DNA of 64,000 nucleotides. Origin: FEN-1297 sp963710735. Lineage in GTDB: Bacteria; Bacteroidota; Ignavibacteria; Ignavibacteriales; Ignavibacteriaceae. The position numbers were made by a program, and so were the translations under genes. The DNA lies in the NCBI GenBank assembly GCA_963710735.1, contig CAVQBN010000004.1, positions 1 through 64,000 of the forward strand, given 5' to 3'. Every line of letters begins with the position of its first letter. Position 1 is the stretch's first letter. Below are positions 1-9,606 of the stretch, in pieces. The notes under the pieces are model-generated. The model saw only the letters and a list, made by a program, of their open reading frames with translations. It ran no database searches and had not been told where the DNA came from.

Positions 1-55
1 GTTATATTTTTTATTCCGTTTAGTGTATAAAACATATTTATTTCGGAATTTATAT

Positions 56-2197
56 TTATCCCATTAAGGCCTTAATATATTCTTGATACTCTGCAACTAG
101 TCTTTCAATATTATACCTTTTTCCAAGAATCTGAGTGAATCGCTCATAATCAAAATGATCTAATTCCCACAATATTTGTTGTAAAAGGATTCTACTAAAA
201 TGATTTTCATTTGGTTTATTATTGGGAAGGAACTTTTTTCCGGTGTTTTTCAGATAAAAAGAATAGGCAATCCAAAACTTGGCGAAACTTAATGTTGAGG
301 GAGTATAAGCACCATATTCATGAATCCCACTAGAATTAAACAATTCAGAAAAAATAGTTGATCTTGGATTGTTGAAACCATAATCATAAAAAAATTCATT
401 TATAATGTCTAGATTTGATTTTGAATATTTAAAGATCGTATTGCAATGATCTGTAAGAGAAAAAGAAAGAATTCTTAACAATTCATCTGGTAAGCGTTTA
501 TTGTAAATTTTGTAGAAAGCGAATATTGCAAGGTAGATAAGATTTCTTGCTAAATAATTTCCTACTGATTCTAAAAGTGTCAATGAATTTTCCTCTTGAT
601 TAATTATAAGAGAGTCAATCGACTCCCAATGATTCAACGGGAATAAAAAATCAACGAGCTGATTTCCATTCTCGATAATAATTGTTTCTCCTTCGTCAAT
701 TCCAATTTTTTTAAAATGTGACAAGAGATGTGTAAATGTTGTTATAGCTTGATCAATCGAATCAAATATAACAGGGCTATAAAATTCATTCTGAAATTCT
801 AGGAAATCTTCATTTGAAATATTTTTCTCCTCGATAGATTGGATAGTAACTTCTTTTATATAAAGTATTAAAGTAGATAAATAAAATTTGTACTCTAATC
901 CTTTGTCTAAAATATGATATAACAAAATATTCAATAACTTAATTATCGCTTTCATTAATCTTAAACTTTTATTTTTAACAGCAAAAAGTCGAAGCATATA
1001 TACAAGCGATAATGTAGCCTCTATAATCTCTGTCGTAAGCTCAGGATTTCTAATTTTATCTTCAATTATTCTAATAAATTCAAGATAGAAACCTTCGACT
1101 AAACCAATTTCATTGGACCATTTATTCTTGTCTGATTTTTTGAATTCTCTGACTAGAAATGAGTTTAATTCGTCAATTAAATCTTTAAGTTCATCTTTTC
1201 CACTATCAGCAGTATATAAATAAAAATCCATCAAGTCTTTGATATAACTTATATTTTCTTTATAAAGTAAACCTTCATCCATTGTAAACTTGTTTTCAAT
1301 AATCTCCCTATTCTCATCTAAAAATTTTTTTAAATTTCTATTTTTAGCATCTTCGAGTGAATTTTTAAGGATTAACTTAATTAATGCTGTCTCAGCTTTT
1401 AAATTTGGAAGAGGCTCATATTTGGGTATGTAGTCCCCAATCTTTAAATCCACAATGAGTTCAGAAATTAGTTCGCTAAATGGTTCAAACATTTTTACTA
1501 AAGCAGCTAAATCAATATTAGATATAATTCCTTCTTTTTCAGTATTAATTACTATCGACTGACTTGGCAAGAAACCAAGTGGGTCCAAGAGTTTAATTTT
1601 AAGTGAGGTTTTAATGGAGTTAATCTGATTGTTGTACTCTTCAAGTTTCTTCTGACATTCACCTTCAGATACTGCAATTTCATCTATATTGAGATGGTTC
1701 AATATTAACTTGAAAACGAAAGATGATTGAATATGTTTTGTAAGCCAAAAGAAATAAACAACCGAGAGTGCTGCTGAAAGAAGTAGATAAAATAAATTTA
1801 AAAAAACGTTTAGGCGATGGATTTCGACTTTATCGATCAGACTAAAATAACCTAATACTATTATGAACCCAAACTGAACTCCCAAATAAAATACGGTCAC
1901 ATCTGCTTCAATTATATATTTTCTAATAAGATATGTTGGTATTGCTTTATTAGAATAACTAAATTGAGCAAAAGTGAAAAAGACAACAAATACTGTAAAC
2001 AATCCAATTAGAATCTGTAACGAGTAATCATTGGAGACAGTTTTCGATAAGTATTCACTTACATTGTCAATAAAATCAAATTTGTTAGGTATTGAGAATA
2101 TAAGACCAAGGTTAACAATTATTGTAAATACAATTGGGATGATAATGCCTCTCCAGAATGATACCTTATTAATAATTACTTTCAATTCTTTAATCAT
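56..2197 (-). CDS. Unrecognised four-helix membrane protein, 713 aa
   Basis: I do not recognise this family. The first ~155 residues contain four hydrophobic segments (about 16-35, 60-82, 98-121 and 128-152). A long charged, helix-rich region without obvious motifs follows, presumably cytosolic. The ATG is preceded by AGGATGAG at a suitable distance, which supports the start. It lies downstream of the R-M-like remnant, the 276-aa protein and the STAND gene, all on the same strand, but the 326-base gap after the 276-aa gene argues against one transcript with those two. An accessory or regulatory membrane role is possible; no function can be assigned from sequence. Confidence 0.7.
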   Translation of the reverse strand: MIKELKVIINKVSFWRGIIIPIVFTIIVNLGLIFSIPNKFDFIDNVSEYLSKTVSNDYSLQILIGLFTVFVVFFTFAQFSYSNKAIPTYLIRKYIIEADVTVFYLGVQFGFIIVLGYFSLIDKVEIHRLNVFLNLFYLLLSAALSVVYFFWLTKHIQSSFVFKLILNHLNIDEIAVSEGECQKKLEEYNNQINSIKTSLKIKLLDPLGFLPSQSIVINTEKEGIISNIDLAALVKMFEPFSELISELIVDLKIGDYIPKYEPLPNLKAETALIKLILKNSLEDAKNRNLKKFLDENREIIENKFTMDEGLLYKENISYIKDLMDFYLYTADSGKDELKDLIDELNSFLVREFKKSDKNKWSNEIGLVEGFYLEFIRIIEDKIRNPELTTEIIEATLSLVYMLRLFAVKNKSLRLMKAIIKLLNILLYHILDKGLEYKFYLSTLILYIKEVTIQSIEEKNISNEDFLEFQNEFYSPVIFDSIDQAITTFTHLLSHFKKIGIDEGETIIIENGNQLVDFLFPLNHWESIDSLIINQEENSLTLLESVGNYLARNLIYLAIFAFYKIYNKRLPDELLRILSFSLTDHCNTIFKYSKSNLDIINEFFYDYGFNNPRSTIFSELFNSSGIHEYGAYTPSTLSFAKFWIAYSFYLKNTGKKFLPNNKPNENHFSRILLQQILWELDHFDYERFTQILGKRYNIERLVAEYQEYIKALMG

Positions 2198-2262
2198 TTA
2201 CTCATCCTCATAACAGTTTTTGTTGACCATATTTCTCTTGTTGTTTTCTAACTTCAGTGGCT

Positions 2263-2526
2263 TTATTTTTTTTTAGAAGTTTTCTTCTTCCACAATTCCG
2301 CTTTGACTTCTTCTTCATGAATTTTATGGTTAAGCTCAAGCAGTCGTTTTAATATTTCATTCCGTGCTTCTGATGAGATGGTGAAGAGTGTTAAATAGTT
2401 TTTGGCAGGATAATTAATTACATAAAAAGTATTAACAAACTTTATAAGTTTATATCCCTTTACTATCCACCCTGATTGGGTAAGCTGTTTATCTATATTT
2501 TGCCGCGCCCCTTCTTCAGGTGTCAT
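2263..2526 (-). CDS. Small protein resembling a type I restriction-modification remnant, 87 aa
   Basis: The first ~20 residues (TPEEGARQNIDKQLTQSGW) resemble the conserved start of type I restriction HsdR subunits. The last ~30 residues (RNEILKRLLELNHKIHEEEV followed by a lysine-rich tail) resemble the C-terminal end of type I or Eco57I-like DNA methyltransferases. No methylase, helicase or nuclease motif lies between them. I infer either a collapsed R-M locus or a small stand-alone protein sharing these end motifs. The similarity is judged by eye from remembered family consensus, so the gene is well supported as an ORF but the identity is tentative. Confidence 0.5.
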   Translation of the reverse strand: MTPEEGARQNIDKQLTQSGWIVKGYKLIKFVNTFYVINYPAKNYLTLFTISSEARNEILKRLLELNHKIHEEEVKAELWKKKTSKKK

Positions 2527-2702
2527 AAATCTATTTTATTTCTATACAATAAAACCCCCAATAGAATTTATTGGCTCAATACAAATTAATTGTAAATCAA
2601 TTTAATAAAGGAGATTAAATAAGTAAAGAAAAAACATGAGTTAAATTAATATCATAAATTTTATCTGTGAAACTTAATTGGTTTAAAATCCACTACGTCA
2701 AT

Positions 2703-2800
2703 CTGTCAATGGAGTAAAATTAGAAAAAGTTGAATTATTTATTTTAAAAAGGTATTCGCGTTTTCTTTCCTTAGCCTTATCTTGTACTTATCTAGCACAT
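2703..2800 (+). repeat. Copy A of a degenerate ~100-bp intergenic repeat
   Basis: It shares an ordered series of blocks with copies at 10582-10735 and 18855-19002: CTGTCAAT, then a TTTTAAAAAGGTATTCGCG-like block, TTTTCT, TATCTTGTACT and a 15-bp palindromic core at 2784-2798 (GTACTTATCTAGCAC). The strand given is the orientation in which the three copies were compared. The copy sits in the 326-base gap between the 276-aa gene and the R-M-like remnant. I see no ORF or other feature in that gap. Confidence 0.5.
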
Positions 2801-2853
2801 ATATTTTCTTAGTAATCATATTTGCTTGATCTTTTATCTATACAATTGAGGCT

Positions 2854-3684
2854 TTAATAAAGTTTAAAATCATAATTAAGATTTTTAACTTCGCTAAAAA
2901 GAGCCAGTACATTTCCTTCTAATTTATGTCCGCTAAAATTTATATATCCGCTTCGTTTTTCTAATGGGATTGAATTGCATTTATCCCTCAATTCATCAAG
3001 TCCGATAGTCAATACTGAATTTGCTCTTCCTTTCCCGCCTCGTTCCGCATGTTTTAATGCAGCTTTCTTAAAATCATCCTCGGAATATTCTTTACTTTTT
3101 GAAATCATTAGTTTGACTAACTCAATAGACTTAATCCACGCCTCGAACAAATAATAAACTCTTACAGTGGGTACACCCTGTGCTCTAACATTATTTGTCT
3201 TTATTGGCGAGTCTTGAATAATCATACTTTTAGGTATCAAAATATATTCATCTGATTTTAACTTTACATTTAACGAATCTTCAAATTCTTCAGCTAACTC
3301 GCGATCAGGGCTGTAATCAAATATTCTTTCCCCCTTTCCATGCCATTGATCATTGCAGATGTCTTTTATTTTTCCCCACATTTCCTGGTAAATCAATATT
3401 CTAAAATCTTTCTCCTCCTTAGATTTTTCACTATCATATTGAAAATCATCGATCAGCCTTTTTAATTCCTGCGGATTTGTAATCCTAACTCCGCCTCCGA
3501 ATGGTTTGGCTGTAACCTCTACTTTAGAACTGCCGTTATTTTTACGCAATGTTGCAATACGCTCAAGGGCAAGTGTAATCTGCCCGGTTGCAGGATTTGT
3601 AAACAAAACTTTAACAAGTGCACCTACACTTACCCGCAGCTTGAACTCTTTTATTGAATCTGTTTTATTTTTTTTATTATTCAT
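2854..3684 (-). CDS. Unrecognised 276-aa protein, probable partner of the STAND gene
   Basis: A soluble-looking protein with no signal peptide or membrane helix. The N-terminal ~75 residues are rich in beta-type sequence (VSVGALVKVLFTNPATGQI and a glycine patch KPFGGGVRI). The remainder is mixed and helical, with a lysine/glycine-rich stretch near residue 215 (HAERGGKGRANS). I do not recognise a family or catalytic motif. It begins only 17 bases after the corrected end of the phosphotransferase-STAND-TPR gene, on the same strand, so co-transcription is likely. A functional partnership is inference from this spacing. Confidence 0.65.
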   Translation of the reverse strand: MNNKKNKTDSIKEFKLRVSVGALVKVLFTNPATGQITLALERIATLRKNNGSSKVEVTAKPFGGGVRITNPQELKRLIDDFQYDSEKSKEEKDFRILIYQEMWGKIKDICNDQWHGKGERIFDYSPDRELAEEFEDSLNVKLKSDEYILIPKSMIIQDSPIKTNNVRAQGVPTVRVYYLFEAWIKSIELVKLMISKSKEYSEDDFKKAALKHAERGGKGRANSVLTIGLDELRDKCNSIPLEKRSGYINFSGHKLEGNVLALFSEVKNLNYDFKLY

Positions 3685-3701
3685 TCCAATTGATAGTTGT
3701 C

Positions 3702-6700
3702 TTATGCGATCGCTTCTAAAAGTTTTTTTGCTTCAATCAGATCAATAGTAGTAAAGCCTTCAGTAAATTTATTATATGCATCCTTAAGAATTTTTATTCC
3801 TTTCCCCATCTCTCCGTTTTGCTGCCATAAGCGGTTTAAGCTCATCGCAGCTCTTAGTTCAAACATAGTTGTTTCTTGCTTTTGTGCTAATTCCAATGCC
3901 TTATTAAACAGAGATTCCGACTTCTCCGTAAATTTTCCTTTGAAACTATAAGCAGAATTTCTCCTTTCAGCCTGTATATTTCAGGTAAAAAAGGGTTACC
4001 GCTTCCTGTCTCCATAATATTTAGTGCTTCTTCTACAAATTCCAATCCTTCCCCAGGTTTACCGGCTTGAACATATGTACCGGCTTGAAGTAAAAGAAGT
4101 ATCGGCCAAAATATAGGAGGAGTTTTTAAATCACTGTACATATCAATTCCATTATTGATCTCGATTATGCCTTTGTCTGCCTGTCCCATTTCTGCTATTG
4201 CTGAACCATAAAGACATTTTGCAACAGCTTTCCAAATTTGAAATTCATGTTTATCGGAAATTTCAAAAACAGCTATTGCACGATCACGGGCAATTTCGTT
4301 CTCATGTCTCCAGAGGTGAAGCAGGCCTGTATGAAACAATGCATATGCTTCGCTGAAAGGATGATTCAATTTATCTGCAAGCTTTATTGCCTCGTCTGCT
4401 AATTTTACTGAACGGTCGGGAAAGCCGATCATCCAATAGCACAATGCAGAAGTTGTATAAGTAGTAACACCTGGATTATTTCCGAACCTGAATCCATGAG
4501 CTGCGTTCAATTTAGGATTGTAATTAGCAATTCCATTCGCCATAACTTCCAGCCCCTCTTTAATTCTACCAATAAAGGCAAGGCTGTATCCATATACCAA
4601 TTGTCCCTCAACTTCCATATTTATATCTTTAATTTTTATTGCAAGTTCAAGAATCTGTTCTGCGAAACTCATACACTTTTCGAAATTTGCTGTATACGCA
4701 TAAAATCCTGCTAAAGCTCTCAGCACAGGAAATAATTGGGGGATCTCTCCGTATTTCCTGCAAAGTTCAAGTGCATTTGTGTATGCTTCCTCAACTTCCC
4801 GTGTACAGCCTTTTATTGCCATCAGCACCCTGGCAAGGCTTGTTTGCAGCATAATCTCCTGCTTAGCACGTTCAGGTGTAGTTGGTGTTGATGAAAGGAC
4901 ATTCAGTAAATCGGTAGTTAATCCGATCGAAGAATAATACCATCCTCTTGCATCGTAGATAAGCCATAGGCTATTGGTTAATTTATATAATTGTTCAAGA
5001 TTTTTTTCTTTTACCCAATAACGCCATGCTGTTTTCATATTCTCCAGGCTGTATTCAACAGTCTCTAAAGCCGACTCCCTTTCCGGTCCGGTTAAATTAT
5101 TCCACAGGCCCTTTGCAAAGTCTGCAAAATATTCAGCATGTGCTTGCCTTGCTAAGACAGCGAATTCGGAATTTTCATTCAATCGTTCTTCGGCATATTC
5201 CCGTATCGTTTCAAGCATCATTAGCTGAGCTTCTCCGGAATTCCGGTCTTCACGACGAATCAGACTTTTGTCAATAAGAGAAGTTAGTCCTTCGAGAATG
5301 TCCAATTCCGTTTCTACCGATAGTTTAACCTTGCTGGCTACGTTTTCAACAGATTCAAAAGTAAATCTGGAGAATACCGAAAGTAATGTAAATAACTGCT
5401 GTTCATCCTTATTCAGCAGTTCATAGCTCCATCCGATTGTATTACGTAAAGTCTGCTGCCTTTCCGGAAGGTCTTTTGCACCGCCCCGGAGAAGTTTAAG
5501 TCTCACTGCAACCCGCTCTAATAAAGCCTTAGGAGAAAAAAGACTGATTCTTGCCGCTGCGAGTTCGATTGCTAATGGCAGTCCGTCTAATCTTATACAT
5601 ATCTCGGCTATTGCAGGCATATTATCACTAGTTACTTCAAAATCCGGTTTAACAGCCGAAGCTCTGTCTATGAATAATTGAACTGTTTCGAATTGTGTAA
5701 ATTGTTCTACAGATTGATTTTTAAAATCTGTTTGCGGTAGCCCTAACGGCGGAACGGGAAAGATTTGTTCCCCGCGTAAATGTAATGCTTCACGGCTGGT
5801 TACTAGCAATTTCATTTTCGGACAGCCATGAAGCAATTCTCCTATCAGTGGAACTGCTGCTGTAACCTGTTCAAAGTTGTCTAAAAGCAGAAGTAATTTT
5901 TTAGATTGTAATTTTATTTTAAGTTCATCTATAAGCGGGCGGCTGCTTGTTTCTTTTAGTCCGGTTATATCTGCAATAGATGCAAGTACAGCTTCCGGTT
6001 CTCGTAATGGTGCTAAATCAACAAAATAAATATTATCTTGAAAACTATCGATTAATTCTCTGCAAGTCTGTAGTGCTAATCGAGTTTTCCCGGTACCGCC
6101 CGGTCCGGTAAGAGTAACCAGCCTTATGTCTTCACGCTGAAGTAATTCAGTCGTCTTTTTTATTTCTTTCTTGCGTCCGATAAAAGGAGTTGTCTGGGCG
6201 GGTAAGTTAGTCTTCGGTTTACTATAAAATATTTCATTACCGGTTTCTGCCGTTTCCGTAGACTGACTAATAACGTTCAGATACTTGACTTCCACGGGCA
6301 ATGATACTCCAAATACAGAGTGGTATCGCTTTAAATATACTGACGCAAATATGAGGCCGGCTAACCTTTCTTTATCATGTATGGCAATTTTATTGCAGTA
6401 ATTTAAACCTGCGGCCACTGCTGCCAGCCAGTACTGTCCCCAAAGGTCATCAGATAAACTCGGATAATTATCTTTTACCCATTTACTAAATGTTCTTCTC
6501 CCCGCTATTATAACAGCGCAAGCACCGGCTAATTCTATTGGAACTTTATTCGGATCGATAATATCTTTTTCTGCAAATTGAATAACCATATCAGTCCATT
6601 TAGTTAATGGTACTCTCGACAATTCACGGATTAGATAGGACACTTCCAGGTACCGCAAATCATAAAACAGAGGCATTCCCGTTTTGAATAAAGCGAAATC

Positions 6701-7471
6701 AATTAGATAAAATCCGGTTAATTCATCACCATTTTCGTCGAACGTTGTAAGTATGTTTCCTATGTTTAAATCACCATGCTGAAATCCGATATTTATATCG
6801 ATAGGCCTGGCCTTTTCCCACAATTCAGCCTTTTGCGAATAAACTAACGGATTTGGAAAAACCTGTCCTTGGATCATTAATCCCGGGATATCATTTGCAA
6901 TATTGCATGTATCTCCCATAAATCGTTCGATGTTTCCTCCTGCTTTTATCCGGTAGCCCAGCCAATCAGCAATAATCTTTTGCGGATGAACTGCTTTTTC
7001 AAACTTTGAATTTTTATTCCAATTTTCAAGCAATAATTTACTTGTCGTTTCAAAAATCTTTTCAAGCTTGTTCTGCTGCTGATAGCTGGCTAAAGATTGA
7101 TAATTATGCAGTGATTGACCTGCTATTGAATAAAATATTGCAACAGCTTCTTCGAGTTCTATTCTGTCGAATACTAAATCTGCAATATGATCTTTAGCAA
7201 ATTCAGGAGGGGCATGCTTAATTGCTGTACTATGTCTTTCGAGTTCATCCGTTTTGGATTTTTTGCTTTTATGATCAAGTTTAAGAATAAGATGCTTGAC
7301 CTTCCCGTTTTCAATTAATGTTACACTTACTAAATATAAATATGCACCTGTCCTTCCGCCTTTTAGTTCTTGAAGCGGAGTAACTTCTATGTTAAATGTC
7401 TTCTGGGCAAGAGCAATTATTTCCTGGAATTCAACAGGAAGAGACCTAAAATTATCCGCTATTCCGGTCAT
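3702..7471 (-). CDS. Phosphotransferase-STAND(NB-ARC)-TPR protein, frameshifted near its C-terminus
   Basis: Three regions are visible. Residues ~20-400 form an APH/kinase-like phosphotransferase with an ILKLD lysine, catalytic HGDLNIGNIL near residue 232 and an LIDFA metal-binding motif. Near residue 455 a STAND/NB-ARC ATPase begins, with Walker A GPGGTGKT, Walker B LLLLDNFEQV, a TSREAL sensor motif and GLPLAIELAAAR. From ~760 to the end lie TPR-like helical repeats. The main frame stops at 3887, but a missing base in the run at about 3936-3942 explains this: the next frame continues FTEKSESLFNKALELAQ and then the usual family ending (ELRAAMSLNRLWQQNG...FTEGFTTIDLIEAKKLL) to 3702. STAND proteins are ATP-driven signal or defence switches; the kinase-like domain in front suggests signalling. 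The target is unknown. Confidence 0.75.
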
Positions 7472-7585
7472 CTTGATATTCCTTCATATTATGATTCAAC
7501 TTAAAATGCAAAAGGATAACTTATTATTGTCTTTTATATCAAACAATAATAAATGATTTTTTTTCCAGTAGTTAAACAATATGTA

Positions 7586-7669
7586 TTGACTTAAGGGTTA
7601 GATAAAATATGATATAATGTTTTAAAATATCCAACTAGGAGGAATATTGCAATGTTTTAAGGCAATATT
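7586..7669 (+). promoter_or_regulatory. Promoter-like sequence with strong SD, two-codon ORF and hairpin
   Basis: TTGACT (7586-7591) is followed 16 bases later by TATGAT (7608-7613), overlapping TATAAT (7613-7618). Downstream come AGGAGG (7637-7642) and ATG-TTT-TAA. The ATG lies in the loop of a perfect 8-bp hairpin, AATATTGC/GCAATATT (7643-7650 and 7662-7669), followed by a T-rich stretch. No gene follows on this strand. It could drive a short RNA or be chance in AT-rich DNA. The rest of the 7472-7860 gap holds only the palindromic element at 7763. Confidence 0.3.
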
Positions 7670-7762
7670 TTGATTTTAATTCTTTCCTTAAAAAATTCTC
7701 TCTCCGGTTATTTTAAAATTGGATTATATATTACGTTTTTTTTAATGCAGTAATCTTTTTTG

Positions 7763-7812
7763 AGATTCCGGTTCCTCCGTAGGAATGCCTTTGGCAAAGC
7801 CCGTAAAGGCAA
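7763..7812. repeat. Degenerate copy of a GATTCCGGG palindromic element
   Basis: GATTCCGG, then TCCGTAGGAATGCCTTTGG and CAAAGCCCG. This matches the element at 9607-9653 closely in the centre but has lost part of the right arm (CCCGTAAAGG instead of CCCGGAATG). Intergenic. Confidence 0.5.
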
Positions 7813-7860
7813 GGTCTTCTTTAATAATGTAATAAGATTAATTATTAGACTTCAAATTTG

Positions 7861-8400
7861 CTATGGTGTAATTAACATATAACCGGCTTTTTCAAAATCC
7901 ACTACTGCTCCTATACCGGTAACAACTCTTCTGGTGAAAGGGAAAATATCTTCAATTTTATAACCCTTCTTTTCAATCGCTACATTACATCCGTAAATTT
8001 TTACCCCGTTCTTTGCCAGCTCCTCAATCATATTTTTACTGGGATTACCGTCAGCATGAGCCGACTTTACTTTTTGATTATATGCTTCATCATTCAGAAG
8101 AAACTGAACTCCGTCTGCCCTAAAGACTATCAGTATTTCAAAATCTTTACCTTCCTTCATACCCAGTTTTGTATATTGTTCATAAAGATTATGAACCGCC
8201 AATACCTGCCTGCTTATTCCGTTCGGCATTACGGCATCGGTATTTACTTGAGCCACTATCTTAAGCCCTGTACGGTTCTTAATATTAAGCGGAGCCTTTT
8301 CACTTTCATTTGTCTGTGAATATATTTTAGTGCTTGTTAAAAGAACAAACACTGTTAACAGATAAAAAGCAGCTGATGATAAAATTATTCTTGTTTTCAT
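7861..8400 (-). CDS. Secreted DsrE-family protein, 179 aa
   Basis: An N-terminal signal peptide (hydrophobic residues ~8-25, ending near KIYSQ) is followed by a single DsrE/DsrF-like domain. Visible family features are the helix around QVLAVHNLYEQYTKLG, the strand FEILIVFRADGVQFLLND, the segment ELAKNGVKIYGCNVAI carrying the single conserved-position cysteine, and the ending VVDFEKAGYMLITP. DsrE/TusD proteins carry sulfur on a cysteine in this region; the secreted versions are poorly characterised, so sulfur transfer outside the cytoplasm is inference. It follows a similar gene at 8492-9028 by 91 bases on the same strand. Confidence 0.75.
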   Translation of the reverse strand: MKTRIILSSAAFYLLTVFVLLTSTKIYSQTNESEKAPLNIKNRTGLKIVAQVNTDAVMPNGISRQVLAVHNLYEQYTKLGMKEGKDFEILIVFRADGVQFLLNDEAYNQKVKSAHADGNPSKNMIEELAKNGVKIYGCNVAIEKKGYKIEDIFPFTRRVVTGIGAVVDFEKAGYMLITP

Positions 8401-8491
8401 TTGATTATTCCCTTATAAATATTTTTAATTAATTAGTCCTTTTATGATATACGAGCAGATATATATTTAAGTTTTTCAATAATAGGATTTA

Positions 8492-9028
8492 TTACGGCTG
8501 TATTTGAACATAACCTTCCTGCACAAGCTGAATTAGCCTGGCTACAGCTCCTCCGTTTACTTTTATATCAGGTAAAAGATTTTCGTTAGTCCAGTTGTGC
8601 CCTTTCATGGATACCGCGCATTCTTCTAATTGAACTCCTTGTTTCAGCAATTCAGCTATTAGTTCTTTATAAGGATTTCCCGTTGTTACATGACGAAAAG
8701 TATTATAAGCTTTATCGTTTAATGTCATATAAGCAGCGTCTCCGTGGAATACTCCGATTATTTTACCTTGTGTACCCATTTGTTTATATCTGTCTGCGAG
8801 AAGGTGCATATATTTAATACCTACCGGAACATCCCCGGCAAAAGCCAGGTGGTCCATATTAAACACAACGTTAGCTTTCTTAAGTACAATTGGAATGTCG
8901 ATATGTATTGATGAATCGGCTTTAACAATCTGCTTTTGTCCTGCAAATACAAATTGATTCAAGCTGAGGGTTAATATTAATGCAGTAAATAAGCCGTGGA
9001 ATATTATTACCCTTTTACTATGACTCAT
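8492..9028 (-). CDS. Secreted DsrE-family protein, 178 aa
   Basis: A signal peptide (residues ~6-30, ending FVFAG) precedes a DsrE-like domain: strand FNMDHLAF, helix IKYMHLLADRYKQMG, strand IIGVFHGDAAYMTLND, then ELLKQGVQLEECAVSM with the cysteine at the DsrE position, and the ending LIQLVQEGYVQIQP. It has the same architecture as the gene directly downstream (7861-8400) and the one at 51614-52171, but the sequences are clearly diverged. The adjacent pair may come from an old duplication or may act as a hetero-oligomer, as cytoplasmic DsrEFH and TusBCD do; the second is inference. Confidence 0.75.
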   Translation of the reverse strand: MSHSKRVIIFHGLFTALILTLSLNQFVFAGQKQIVKADSSIHIDIPIVLKKANVVFNMDHLAFAGDVPVGIKYMHLLADRYKQMGTQGKIIGVFHGDAAYMTLNDKAYNTFRHVTTGNPYKELIAELLKQGVQLEECAVSMKGHNWTNENLLPDIKVNGGAVARLIQLVQEGYVQIQP

Positions 9029-9329
9029 AGTTCCACCTCTTAATTTTATTGTGATACGTTATTGTAATAAACAGCAATATCCGCGCTGCCGTTTATCTAA
9101 TGTTAGATTAAAATGATTAGCTTAATTTACTAATTAATTTATCAATAGAAAGTAAAATGTTTGGAAAGGATATGCTCTTTTCGGTAAATCTAATATCAAT
9201 AAATTAAAATGTGATAAACAGCATTTTACTAATGGGAAATGGATGCAATGGCATTATTTTATTACTCTCAAATTTCCTTTTGTACTAACTCATTTGCCTT
9301 TTTCGTTTGTATTGCGGAATCAGGCATCA

Positions 9330-9358
9330 GATTCCGGGTCTTCCGTGAATGCCTTGAC
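9330..9358. repeat. Half copy of the GATTCCGGG palindromic element
   Basis: GATTCCGGGTCTTCCGT followed by GAATGCCTT matches the left half of the element at 9607-9653; the right arm is absent. Confidence 0.4.
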
Positions 9359-9392
9359 ATAATATTCCTTTGCATTTGTAATCTTGCCTTTT

Positions 9393-9528
9393 GCACCTTA
9401 AATGAATTGCGTTAATAAATTTCATGCAGTGAAGCGTTAAGAGATAAAATCTGTTTGAAGGAGCGGAGCGACCGAGTTATTTTATCTTAGCGGAACGAAA
9501 TGAAATTTTAGCAATTCATTTTAAGTGC
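9393..9528. repeat. Long imperfect inverted repeat (about 135 bp)
   Basis: The left arm begins GCACCTTAAATGAATTGC (9393-9410) and the right arm ends GCAATTCATTTTAAGTGC (9511-9528). Pairing continues inward through AATTTCAT/ATGAAATT, GCGTTAAGAGATAAAAT/ATTTTATCTTAGCG and similar blocks with small bulges. The loop is about 28 bases and contains GGAGCGGAGCGACC. No ORF. It belongs to the 740-base gap 9029-9769, which is dominated by palindromic elements. Confidence 0.55.
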
Positions 9529-9540
9529 ATGTTCTTTTGA

Positions 9541-9565
9541 TACTTTTCTTGCGCCAAGAAAAGTA
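9541..9565. repeat. Perfect 11-bp palindrome
   Basis: TACTTTTCTTG - CGC - CAAGAAAAGTA, immediately after the long inverted repeat. It could be a terminator-like hairpin or part of the same composite repeat. No gene ends here. Confidence 0.5.
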
Positions 9566-9606
9566 TTTATTATAAAATATTTTTTTTATTCTCCCCTCCT
9601 TTTGGA

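Noticed and set aside
9393..9565. CRISPR array
   Set aside because: The repeated sequences are inverted arms of hairpins, not regularly spaced direct repeats, and no cas gene is present.
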